64,000 nucleotides of DNA from Vigna angularis. Its lineage: Eukaryota; Streptophyta; Magnoliopsida; Fabales; Fabaceae. The stretch is from the NCBI RefSeq assembly GCF_016808095.1, contig NC_068976.1:8589001-8653000 (forward strand), written 5' to 3'. Shown one piece after another: positions 12,801 to 23,573 of this stretch (its first letter is position 1; each line of letters begins with the position of its first letter). A model generated the notes under the pieces. That model was not told where the DNA came from, did not search any database, and saw only the letters and a list, made by a program, of their open reading frames with translations. The position numbers and the translations under genes are program-made.

Positions 12801-13790
12801 CCAACACCAATAACCTTAGACACCCCATCATTACCCATCTTCAAAACTCCAAAATCACCAGGTGTACAAGATTTGAAGAACTCCTTCCTGGATGTAACAT
12901 GCAGCGTAGCACCATTATCAATTATCCACATGCTCTCATTAGATACAAGATTAATAGTGTCATAATCACGAAGACAAATATGATCACCACGTGTAGTAGT
13001 AGTAACATGATCACCATTATCAATATCTTTTTCTCTTTGCTTACCCTTTTTGTCTTTGCTTTCTTTCTTCAACAAAAAATAGTTCTTCTTTATATGCCTT
13101 GTTTTGTGACAATAGTGACACTCCACATTCTTGTACCGAAACTTGGACTTGCTCCTGCTTTTATCTCTACCACTATTTTGTTCTTTCTTTTGGCTTCTCC
13201 CCCTATTCTCTATGATAAGCACTTTTGAAGGAGATGAAGTACCATGTGTCTTCTTTCTCATCTCCTCATTAAGAGCACCACTCTTTGCCATTTGCAAAGA
13301 AATATCACCATTAGGGGTAGCACTTATCATTGAAACCCTAAATGTCTCCCACGAATCCGGTAAAGAGTTTAATAGGAATAAGCCCAATAGATCATCATCA
13401 AATTTTATACCCACTCCTGCTAATTGATCATAACGTCCTTGAAATTCACTCAAGTGATTTGAAACACGAGTTCCTTCCTTGTACTTCAACTCCACAAAAT
13501 TTTTCAGCATACAAGGACTCAAGCTTATCCCATAGGCTTCTCGCATGTGTCTCATTAGCAACAAAATTATAAACATTATCATCAACCAATTCCCTGATAA
13601 ATCCACATACATGTTGATGTTCAAAATCTGATTCTTCATCTGACTTGGATTCATGCTTATTGGAAGCAAAAACAGGAAGGTGCAAATTTTTCACAAATAG
13701 CAAGTCCTTCATCTTGTCTTTCCATAGGTGATAATTTTATCCATTCAAAGGAATCAATTTTGTATGTGCCTCCAACATTCACACAAACTA
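9802..13790 (-). pseudogene. Copia gag-pol pseudogene (gag, PR, IN, RT, RNase H)
   Basis: Reading on the minus strand from about 13790 downward. The gag core ([19 protein letters not shown], with a stop inside) is followed by a CCHC zinc knuckle at about 13100 whose last cysteine is Tyr (CHYCHKTRHIKKNY). Protease carries DNGA in place of DSGA (about 12910). Integrase follows, with RTDNNGEY and NGLAERMNKTLIERV (about 12040-12170). Reverse transcriptase comes next, with YVDDILIVG at about 10745. RNase H contains STTEAKF and YCDSQST, ending at 9802. Frames break near 13450, 12490, 12075, 11800, 11290, 11100, 10900 and 10150, some by stop codons and some by shifts. The missing knuckle Cys and altered protease site support a dead element. 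It resembles Tnt1-94-type Copia polyproteins. Confidence 0.85.
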
Positions 13791-13828
13791 AACAATCCCT
13801 TAACCAAAGAGCTCTAATGTCACTGTAA

Positions 13829-14504
13829 TGGGGTAAGGGCCAAAAAATATAACAACTTAGAAAAAGGTAATAACGCAGCGGAAATTCAATCCCCCTTCTT
13901 GCGAGAATCTGTGAGGAGCACCAAACAAATAGAACAAAAATAGAATCCAAATCACAAAGAGACACTAACAAATTTTAACGTGGAAAATCCCTCAATGCAA
14001 GGGTAAAAACCACAAGTCGTCCAGACCAAAGAAAAATCCACTATGATCAATAATGGGATACAAAAGAGTCTCCAATAATAAAACCAAATGGTGTGTTCAA
14101 TAAGCTAATTTAAATAGGCACAAATGCTTACAAATGAGAACAGAGAAGGTGAAAATTCTCCAAAATAGGGTTGTTGGTGCGTGACCGATTTCTCCCAATC
14201 TAGACCTCTGATTGATGATCCGAGCGGTTAGAATGAAGAACCATATGTATGGAACCTACTGTCCAAAAATCAGCTCGATCCAACAGTGAACGACTTCACA
14301 GTGACGAAAACACCAATGCAGGTTTAGGGTTATGCGGGATTAACTTTCTCTCTTCCTTTTTCTCTCACTTGGCTTTTGCCTCTCTTCAAATGACTCTAAT
14401 GTTCCCTACTAATCTAACCCATCTCTATTTAACCTAGTGAGACATAAAGGTCCACATTATTTGGGCCTATTCTCCACATAGGAAGGGAGCCCAATAACCC
14501 AACA
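13829..14504 (-). repeat. 5' LTR of the decayed Copia element
   Basis: Partner of 7428-8101. It lies upstream of gag in the minus-strand sense and is followed by a mutated TGGTATCAGAGC primer-binding site. Confidence 0.85.
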
Positions 14505-15065
14505 CTTTTCACCGTATCGTTAAACCCTTTCTATGTATTTCAGACCCAAGTCAATAACTGATGTTTTAAGAACCAGAGCACAATGGTTTGAGACTTGTCT
14601 AGCCTGAATATATTGTTTACAATCAGGCCATTGCTCTAACCATTTTGAGGATACCAAAACTTTATATGTTCTGCTCGTAGTAAGTTATGTCTCACTTAGG
14701 GAGTGTTCACTTTAAAGGATTGATTTGGGAGAGAATGAGTGGATGGATTTGAAGAAATTTGAGAGTGAATTGATTGTTGTTTGTTTGAAGAGATTTGGAG
14801 GTGAATGAGAATGGATTTTGAAGTAAAATTTGTGAAAATTAGTTTAGAATTTGACCAATGTGACAAATAAAAAAATTATTTAATTGATAAAAATTTAATA
14901 TTACCAAAATACCTTTAATAGTAAAAGTAATATAAAATTATAATTATTAATATTATATATAATTGTAAAAATTATTATAAGAAGAGAAAAAAATAAAAAT
15001 TAATTTTTAAAATAAAAAAAATTATATTATTGTTTTTATTATTATCATTTTATTATTATTATTAC

Positions 15066-15119
<54 letters not shown>

Positions 15120-16028
15120 AATCATATGATAATATAATAAAAGTACAACACTTTCGTTCAAATATATGCTAATACGATAGATGCAAGTTGATAAACGATC
15201 CTATTTTTCTATCTGCAACATCATCTTCATTTCCTCTCAAGTGACTAGAAAAAATTCAGTTTTTTCATCTTCTTAAAATTTCATGTACAATACAATACAC
15301 TCAAGTACATTACTGATCCGTGAAAAACGGTTTTCATGTCCACGAACACTTTTCTGAGACAGTTATAAACTAAAATTTATTTGCAATATTTCACAATAAG
15401 TAGAAAGTTATATTTTTTATTTTGTATGAACCAATATTAGTTTACTTTTATCTCTGATAAGTTTTTATGAAAAAACTTACTCACAGATACACTTAGGAAG
15501 TCTTATTTTTATCCTTTTATTTATTAATTTATATAATAATAATTTTCTAACAAAAAAAATTGAATCCTTGCTAGTAATAAAAAAAAATAACATGCTTATA
15601 TAAGAAAAGTCAGCATCTAAAACTATGATACTCATTTGCTAGTGTAATAGTATTATACGGTAGTGTCAAGAAATTCATAGTGCCGTATTTGGAATCGATA
15701 ATTTGCTAAAAGCATGACATTGTGAATTTCGATATAGAAGTTACTATTCATTTCCAATTTTGTGAGATACAAAAGGAAAAGAAAAAGAAAAGTGTTGTGG
15801 ATTTGACAGAAATGTTACACTTGACCAAGTGTTATGACACATGTAAAACTTGAGGGCGAAGACTATGACAACAAGCAACGAAATATGATTGATTATTCAC
15901 GGCTTGCCCCATTCTTCCCAAAACTACGCTTCAGAGGGTATCAGAAAAGTCCTTTTAGTATATCATCTCACGAACAAAATATTGAAAGGACTGATTTTTT
16001 TGTTTCGTAGTGTCTTTAAGTTCATGAG
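14505..16028. other. Intergenic, with a (TTA)n microsatellite
   Basis: No gene seen. An ATT/TTA triplet run occupies about 15043-15118 with two small interruptions. The stretch at about 14700-14830 (GATTTGGGAGAGAATGAGTG, partly repeated) has the look of a dispersed repeat end, family unknown. The right end probably includes the 3' UTR of the DnaJ gene. Confidence 0.55.
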
Positions 16029-19000
16029 TCATTTGCTTTTGTAAACTATCTCTTCATCATCCACATCAAATGCTGGATTACAGAGGCATTTGAAAAGTCT
16101 ACCGAGACCCTGCAAAAGAAAGAATAAATGTGTACGTATTTTCGAATCAGAGTATCGTGAATACATGGTGGTATAAACATAATTTTTGTGATTAGTTGTA
16201 AATATTTCCACATATACCTGCGTGAAAAAGGGAGTTCGATAGGAAATTGCTCTAGGCGATTCATCGTCTGAAGAATCAGAAGTGCTTCCTTCGTCATCAG
16301 AACTAGCTGCAATCTTCTTCCTCAAAGTTTCTCCTTTTGGATACTTGTCCTGAAGGAAGCATTAGTTTTATCAGCAAACTTGATGATGGTAACTTGCTTT
16401 GCGCCCTTGTGGGACACGAATCTGGCCTTAAAATAATATGCAAATTGCAAAGAATTTATATATGAAGACACAGATTCACTGTTATATTATGAAAGGTACA
16501 TAATTGTCTTTGATTTTCTTTTATGTATCTAAACATTTTGAAGTTTACCTCGTGTCAGAGACAGATAGATATCATGCTTAGACCGTGGGGAAAGGGTGGC
16601 ATGGGGCAGAGCATCGTGCAGATAACAACAGTTACACTGAAACAATGTTTTAGTGATGTAGTATATGTTTTCATGGATCTACTTTAAGAAATTGTTTATA
16701 TCTCTGTAATATATATATATATATATATAGTCTTATTTTAAGGGGGAAACCTATAAAACTATAAAGTTTGCAGTATGAGTATTTCTTATAAGTACAAAAA
16801 AAGGAAGTATTTCTAACAAGCAGCAAAAAAGAATTATTTCTTATAATTAAATATTTTCATTTTAGTTCACTTTATATTGAAATATATTCATTTTAGTATT
16901 ATTCAGAAAACATTGGAATAGTTTTATATTTTCTACTGGTCACGTCATCGTTAACATGACATTATATAATAGAATGAATAAATATTTAATTGGAATTAAA
17001 GCAAACCGATATTTTTAAAAGTATAAAACGAAATCAGTCATATATTATAGGAATAAAATGTTATTTTACCCAAAGTTATTATGAAGAACAATTGACAGCA
17101 TATATTCAGAGAAACCTGAAAGCTAGTTGCTAAGGTAACTGAATATGCACCTGAAATATCTTCCCAAGAATTTTAAGAGCAGTAGCCCGAACTTTAAGTT
17201 CCTCTTTCTTGACATTGTTTTCCTTTAGCACCTGCAACGATAAATGTATGAAGAACAATATGCTAGTTAGCCATTTCACGTCTTTTGTTCTGGTCGCAGG
17301 CGATAAAAAAAAGAAGTCATATAGAATTCATTATAACTCGTCTCGGACTATGTTAGGCTTTACTGTCTCAGGCTTTCTAGCTAACATACTATTAACCATT
17401 TCAGCGTGTGGAAATAGTAGTTACTTTTTCGCGCCAAGAGCGTCATTGTATCTGTATAAACGACAATTAATACAATAACATGTGTCCTGATCAACTATGA
17501 AGCTACTAAAGTGCATCCCTTCGTGTTAAATAATTAAAATGAGTTATGAACTCACCATTTGACACACGTGTACAAGGGTAACTTCTATGTCCACTACATT
17601 TAACTTCCACAAGGAACTGATCAATGTGTCCTTATTGAGGCGAATGTGAGAGTCAACATCATTTTCAGGGCCACTACTACTATCCATTTTAAATTGCTTG
17701 CGGATGTCTTCTTGAAGCTGAATTAACTGATAAGCACCTAAATTGCATGTGCTCAATAAAATTAAAACATCATTTGAAATAGCTAACCTCAGGAAATCCA
17801 ACAGACTGTTAAGTGAGGCTTTGGTAATGTAACTAACCTTTAGCAGCTGTGAGTTGTGATTTCCAGAAATGTCCTTTATTGCGTACCCATTCAGCCAAAA
17901 ATGGCACCCCAAGATAAATGGCCTTTTTCCCTAGTTCTTGTGCTGCCTGTCTTGAATATATGTAGCCGATGGTATGTAACATGTCAACTCCAAATGCTGC
18001 ATTCAGAGACAGCGGAGACTAATCTAATTGATTATGTCATCGATAAATAACATGCTACGAACAATTATCCATGATGTCAGTCTTTACTATGAGATTCTGT
18101 ACCATCTATCATGAGGAAAACCATTCGAGTTTTTTTTATGGCAAAATGTCTGGCCTAAGTCGTTTAAATTTCAATCAGAGAAATGTTAGGAGTTTCATGG
18201 GGCATCCTCTGTTTAAGGTTCAACGTTTACAACATTGAATGATAAGCGATGGCATCATGTGGTTCGTCCCAAGTATTACAAATAAAGGCAGCTCAAAGTT
18301 CACTAACCAGCACGAGAAAGCCGTCTTGCTTCAGATTCTGCTCGTAGGAAGAATCCCTTTTTGTCACCACGAACATATTGGGCAAGATAATCTTTCAAAT
18401 TTCTTGCTAGCTTTTCTTCCCTTTCTCTTTGGACAGCCTATATGAAATATAGAAAATGAAGGTAAAATTAAAAGAAAATGAAAACCTCTCGCCGCTTTTC
18501 TCTCAAATCAACTATATAAAGCATAGCTAAATTGTCAATGTCAATGTCATTGTCTATCACCAGCTGATGCAACAAGGGAATGGTTATAAAATCGTCTATT
18601 TATATACTCAAAGTCAAGGGAAATATTGAACAAAAGATCCAGAAGCAATATATGACAGTAGGGATTATGCACATATTTCAGTTTCCTAGCAGAAAAATCA
18701 GTGATAGAGTATAAATGATTTTTTACAAGAGAACACTGGGTATAGAATATTTAGCACAACTAAATAATATAATATCAAACTACAAAAAATAAAAAAAGGA
18801 AAATTATTCTTCAAAACACATCAAATTAATCTTCACTACTTCAGCATTGACTTCTAAGTTAATAAAATTCACATTTTCTTTTGTTGATCAATGAATCAAA
18901 ACGTCTCACTAATGATAAATCGTGATTTTAAGATAAACAAAAATTGCTCCAATTGAAAGGAAAAGGCAGGTCGTGTCAGAAATTTGTGTTATTGCCATAG

Positions 19001-20678
19001 TAAACCAAAATTATGAGCTTCTACATATTCGACAATTTCCTAATTTGATATTGTTCTCTCATAATAAGAGAAAGGTGCGAAAAAAACTCACAAAGAAAAA
19101 AAGAAGGAAGAAACTTGGACAAAAAAAGAAGTAACTTGGACAAAAATAAACAAAGTGACTTAGACAAGTCGATAACCTCGTACCAATCAATCGAATATTA
19201 ATTAATATGTAATCGATCGAAACACTACTTGAAAACGGCTATTCTACTCAGAAATGAAATATAGTGAGATCGGGAAACCTATAATTGAAAACGATTATAG
19301 CAACCTAAAGGCCCAATAACGTTAGTTTTTTTTCTCTAACAAAAATCACATGAATACAGCCAAAGGAATGATGAAAAGTTAATGTAAAACTTTCTTGCCT
19401 TTAACTTCTCATTCAGTTTATCAGGATCCTCACTTTCATCAGCAAGCTCAGAAGAAGCCATTGATGCCACAGCCAGATGCCCTATGTAGTCCTCAAACAA
19501 TTCACTTCCAAAGAGCAGGGCGAAGACAGCCATGGGGTCAAGCATAGTTTCCCTGTCAAGGAATCCATTCATTAATGTATTAAAAGAAAAACTTCTTCAG
19601 GGAAGATCACAATTAAGGACACCTTTACTTTTAAATGACTTGTTTGATCCTACAATCCAAGTTAAACTCCCTAAACCCTCAGTCACTGGACCAATTCTAG
19701 TTGATAATTTAGGAAGCTTTCAACTTATCATGATTTATTTTTTAACTGTATTTCAATTATAATTTACGAAGCTGATTAAAATGAGTTTACTAAATTACGG
19801 TTTTTCTACAATTAAATCTTTTGTTAAATAAATAACTCCTTAATTAAATTATTAATACCAATGAACCCTTATGACAATAAAACAGAGCGTATACTGATCC
19901 TCTTTTGATTTTTATTTATTCGACCATAGTCTTATTATTTTCTTACTTTTCTTTCTCTTTATGACACATGAGGAATGAGGAATTTGCACTTTCTTAACCC
20001 AGATTGTACTCTTAGTCAAGTCAAGGTAAGATTGGGGCTCAGATGTGTATTCACAAATCACAATGACTATTATGTGCCAAAAGCCTTGGGTAAAAGTAAC
20101 ATTACCATTGAACGCTAATCAGGCCTAGTATTTCTTTCTTTATTTTAATAACATTCATCACAATAATTAAAGCTAATCAAATCAGATTGTTAGCAAATAC
20201 AATGACGTTCCACAATGGTATTTAAGCTGAAAATCCTCATCATCATAAGTACCTCGATACAGAATGCTTCCCATTTTGATTGTACGAATTCCTCTGAACT
20301 GGATCACTCAAAACTTGGTAGGCTTCACCCAATATCTGCTAACACAAAAAGTTAAACATATACTTAAAAACATTACACGAATACTTGTTCACAAAGTCCT
20401 TCTAATATAGAAAAAACAGTTTTTGCATCAATTGATTTATAAAATTATTTTCATATAATCTCTTTAAATTATTATTTTCAATTTACACATAACCTAATTT
20501 TAACTTATAAAAAAACAATTTTTTTCCTGAAAATATTTATAAAAAAATTTATCCACACAAACATAGTATCTTTTTTCTCTAACCATAATATTAAAATAGA
20601 TTATATACTGTGGAAAAGCAATATAACAGTATTTAAGAATGTTGAATCATCATTTATCATTATCATTGTCATTATTAC

Positions 20679-20709
<31 letters not shown>

Positions 20710-21081
20710 TGGAAAATCCCTTTGATATGTTTTTTACATAGTTTAAAGCAATTATTCCGCAATATAGGATTGTATGAGTGCATTACGATTAAATTATAGT
20801 TAAGCGTGAGAGATTGCAGTGGTGGAGTGGAGCTACCTGGAACTTCTCGGCAGCGCGAGGATCGTTCGGGTTTTTATCGGGATGAACTTGCATTGCCTGT
20901 AGCAGTAACCAAGCAATTAAGAAAATGAGAAAAAAGAAAGTTAAATCAAATCAAAGCAAGAAGGAGAATAGTTAGTTGAAGTAGATTGAATAACCTTATG
21001 GTAATAGGCCTTGCGAATTTGGTCTTCGGAGGCAGAGGGAGTGATCCCGAGGATATCGTAGTACTCCGTTTCCTTGACCAT
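16029..21081 (-). CDS. DnaJ (Hsp40) chaperone with J and DnaJ-X domains, DnaJ10-like
   Basis: Co-chaperone that stimulates Hsp70 ATPase through its J domain. I traced ten exons (plus coordinates): 20995-21081, 20837-20896, 20253-20335, 19399-19552, 18308-18437, 17838-17996, 17556-17737, 17151-17231, 16218-16349 and 16029-16109. They total 1149 bp, 382 aa, with no stop and consistent phases. The J domain (residues about 5-70) starts [12 protein letters not shown] and has the HPD triad at 34-36 (QVHPDKNP). A DnaJ-X region follows, with [20 protein letters not shown], then [32 protein letters not shown] and [11 protein letters not shown]. The acidic Ser-rich tail has [15 protein letters not shown]. 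There is no Gly/Phe or zinc-finger region, so it is a type C J protein. Length fits Arabidopsis DnaJ10-type proteins. Intron 4 starts with GC. Cellular site is not evident from the sequence. Confidence 0.93.
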
Positions 21082-21110
21082 GGTGCGTGGCAATACGCAA
21101 ACCTGAGAAG

Positions 21111-21178
21111 AGAAGCGAAGAGGAGAAAGAAAGAGAGAAAGAGAGAAAGAGAGAAGGAAAAACGAATGGAAGAGAAGG
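21111..21178 (-). promoter_or_regulatory. CT-rich 5' leader tract of the DnaJ gene
   Basis: On the sense strand, an almost pure CT tract (CTCTCTTTCTCTCTTTCTC) lies about 30-95 bases upstream of the ATG. Pyrimidine-rich tracts of this kind are common in plant core promoters (Y patch) and 5' UTRs. The transcription start cannot be placed. Confidence 0.5.
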
Positions 21179-21628
21179 GGAAGGGGTCACGAGGAAGTGT
21201 AGGCTTTACAGTTCTGATGCGCAATATTGTAATTCACGGGAAGTGCTTTTTCGCGGGAGAAAACAGTTTTTTAAGCGCATTGTGTCCCAGTGACAGTGCC
21301 TATCTCATCATCATCATTTTCGTTTCGGAATACAATCAATAGATGGAGAGTGGCTTTTGGAGCTGTCTGTGGGCCTTTCCTTTTGGACTTCTCAATGCTG
21401 CTTTTTTCTCTCTTCCTTCTTTCTTGGGCTTTCAGGATTTGGGAAATACTTTATATCAAAATTGAAAATGGAAAATAAAACTGTTTTTTTCTTTTTCTCT
21501 GCCTGAAAGTTGCGTCATCATTTTGTGTATTGGTGTCAGTGCACCTTTTTCGATATCATCTGGACCTGAAGACTATAAAGAAAAGAATTTTGACAAAAAA
21601 AAGAAAAAGGAAAAGAACTTTGACAAAG

Positions 21629-21636
21629 AAAAAAAA
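21629..21636 (-). terminator. Pol III terminator (T8) for tRNA-Gln
   Basis: Eight consecutive T residues on the sense strand begin six bases beyond the tRNA 3' end, the normal Pol III stop signal. Confidence 0.75.
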
Positions 21637-21641
21637 GGAAA

Positions 21642-21713
21642 AGGTCCTACCGGGAGTCGAACCCAGGTCGCTGGATTCAAAGTCCAGAGTGCTAACCACT
21701 ACACCATAGAACC
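21642..21713 (-). tRNA. tRNA-Gln(TTG)
   Basis: A 72-nt cloverleaf can be drawn by hand. The acceptor is GGTTCTA paired with TAGGACC (one G-U pair). The D arm is GTGT-AGTGGTTA-GCAC. The anticodon stem is CTGGA/TCCAG with loop CTTTGAA, giving anticodon TTG (codon CAA). The T arm is CTGGG-TTCGACT-CCCGG, and the discriminator is U. The A box (TGGTGTAGTGG) and B box (GGTTCGACTCC) are present. No intron and no encoded CCA, as expected for a nuclear gene. It lies about 560 bp upstream of the DnaJ start on the same strand. Confidence 0.96.
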
Positions 21714-23331
21714 AACTGTGGACAAATTCAACACTAAAAATTATTTACCACTTTAACCGATAATGAAACTCCAATTCAATACAAGTTGAACGATGAGTTT
21801 AAGTAGAGTTGCGAGTCCCAGAAAAATCTTTGACGTCATGCAAATTATTTGTTAATATAATTTCATTTCTAATGTTTCTATAAAATTTTAGTTTATGATT
21901 TTAAATGTAGAGATTATTAAAAGTTAAAGATTGTTCAAATGACTAAGTATTTATTTGACTTTTTTTTTCCTAACGCATTTCAAGTTAATTAAGTTTAGAT
22001 TTTTAAAAAGTAAACAAACTCTCTTCCGCCTGTCATAGTTACCAAAATAGAGAAAATATGCTGCCTATTCAACCCTAAGATGACATCTTATAAAATCTTT
22101 CAAATTTTATTAAAACTTCGAAAACACACCAACTAACAAAGTTTTAAAATCATTTCATACTTTAAATCCATTATAAACGGGTAAGTGTACCATCTCATTA
22201 TAATAATATAAAATTACTAAAATAAAATATTACATAAAATCATTAAATGAAAACAAACCTACAAAAGACAATATCTCTATATGTAGAACTATTTAACAAC
22301 CCATCTACTTCACCTTCACTTCTCGCGGGAATATCTGAAAAGACGTTTCACTAAATTCACACCATTTAGGTAATCATTGTAAAAGAGAAATACAACCTAC
22401 AAACAAACAACACAAAAACAAAGGTAAGCTAGTGGTAAAATGCAATATAAAGAAATCAATGCAACAGTGATAAGCATAGAAAAATGAGTACCAAAATCGA
22501 ATGAACCAGAACCCCACCGACTAAGGGTTGGTTCTTGCCTTTTAATTGAAAGAAACACAGGGTACAACGTGCTACCTCTGCTAAAACTTCAGCAATAGAA
22601 AGAAATACATCTGAGAGAGAGAGACTATTCAATCATTGCCTATCTCCTAGAGGCCACTACATTCCCTTTTGTATCCCTTATTTCCCCACTAAAAATCCTT
22701 CAACCGTGTGCTCACTTTTCTCTCTCTCACGTGATGTTGTCTGCCACTATCTTCTACAGCAGGTGCCAGGTGTCCTGGGTCTCTAACTAACTCATCCTCA
22801 CCCCTTATTTCTTCTACCCATTTTGCCCTTCAGTATCAACGTTCTTCTCACACGTTACATAAAACAGTTTATCATAATAAAATAGCATTACATCATGTAT
22901 TACACTTCACACAATATAAACATCCATCTTAATCATGCAACAGACTTAAACTTGATCATCCATATATAGTATGAATATCAAGCTATGACAGTTCGTGCAC
23001 TTGTAATGGTCAATCTGCTGACGCACCCCAAGCTACCACATAAGGTTAGTCCGTTATCACTTGCCTTACGCTAAGGTAAAACCCATAAACTATGACCTCT
23101 TTCTACTTTCACCACATGCCTTACCTCTCTTTACTTGAGAATGAGTGATCATTAGAGTGTTAGGATGAACCCCAAGATTGAACTTCCTATATTCATACTT
23201 ACAATATTATAGGGCACCCACCATGTAACTTCTCCAAGAGGTCATGGAATTATGTCAATCAATTATTCACTTAAACAACAACATACTTATCACCATCCAA
23301 ATATTTTCCACATAATCATATACATATATTT
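21714..23331. other. Intergenic/repeat-like sequence flanking the young Copia
   Basis: No gene seen. The part from about 22390 to 23331 (for example GGGTTGGTTCTTGCC and CCCTTTTGTATCCC) and its continuation past 28180 look like one older dispersed repeat into which the Copia element inserted. No coding domain identifies it. Confidence 0.4.
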
Positions 23332-23336
23332 CACAT

Positions 23337-23561
23337 ACTTAAGATTGAAACTGTAAAATAATTCTAGAGGGCTTGATTGATCCCTCTCACAATCTTCTAT
23401 TTATAAGAATAAATTGATACACAAATACATGATAAATAGGGTAACCCTAGACACAATATAATCATGATAAATAGGGTAATCCTAGACATAATATAATCAT
23501 GATAAATAGGGTAACCCTTGACACACTATAATGATGATAAAATAGGATAAATATCCTAACA
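23337..23561 (-). repeat. 3' LTR with three 35-bp internal repeats
   Basis: Contains three tandem copies of a unit of about 35 bp beginning CATGATAAATAGGGTAA, differing by a few bases; the third copy ends CACTATAAT. It appears identical to 27950-28174. Confidence 0.95.
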
Positions 23562-23573
23562 CTCCCCCTCAAG
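23562..23573 (-). promoter_or_regulatory. Polypurine tract of the young Copia
   Basis: In sense CTTGAGGGGGAG directly precedes the 3' LTR start TGTTAGG. The polyprotein stop TGA (23569-23571) lies inside it. Confidence 0.85.

Larger units (their letters stand above)
7428..14504 (-). mobile_element. Decayed Ty1/copia LTR retrotransposon (Tnt1-like), carrying a nested insertion
   Basis: Two direct repeats of about 675 bp bound a minus-strand gag-pol region. In sense both LTRs begin TGTTGGG and end CCCCA. Just inside the 5' LTR (plus strand, left of 13829) the sense sequence TGACATTAGAGC is a three-transition derivative of the initiator-Met primer site TGGTATCAGAGC. Just before the 3' LTR the sense sequence GAGGGGGAG is a good polypurine tract. 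The tract is separated from its LTR by the 1.7-kb nested element at 8107-9782. I could not find a clean 5-bp target duplication (left flank tctta, right flank ctttt). Gag, protease, integrase, RT and RNase H order is that of Copia. The many stops and diverged LTRs show an old, dead copy. Confidence 0.85.

Noticed and set aside
7428..14504. A functional Copia element at this locus
   Set aside because: Many stops and frameshifts, a mutated knuckle, protease site and primer site, and an inserted element rule out an intact copy.
20946..21342. Ser/Leu- or Arg/Glu/Lys-rich frames around the DnaJ start
   Set aside because: They come from the CT-rich leader tract and the antisense of DnaJ exon 1.
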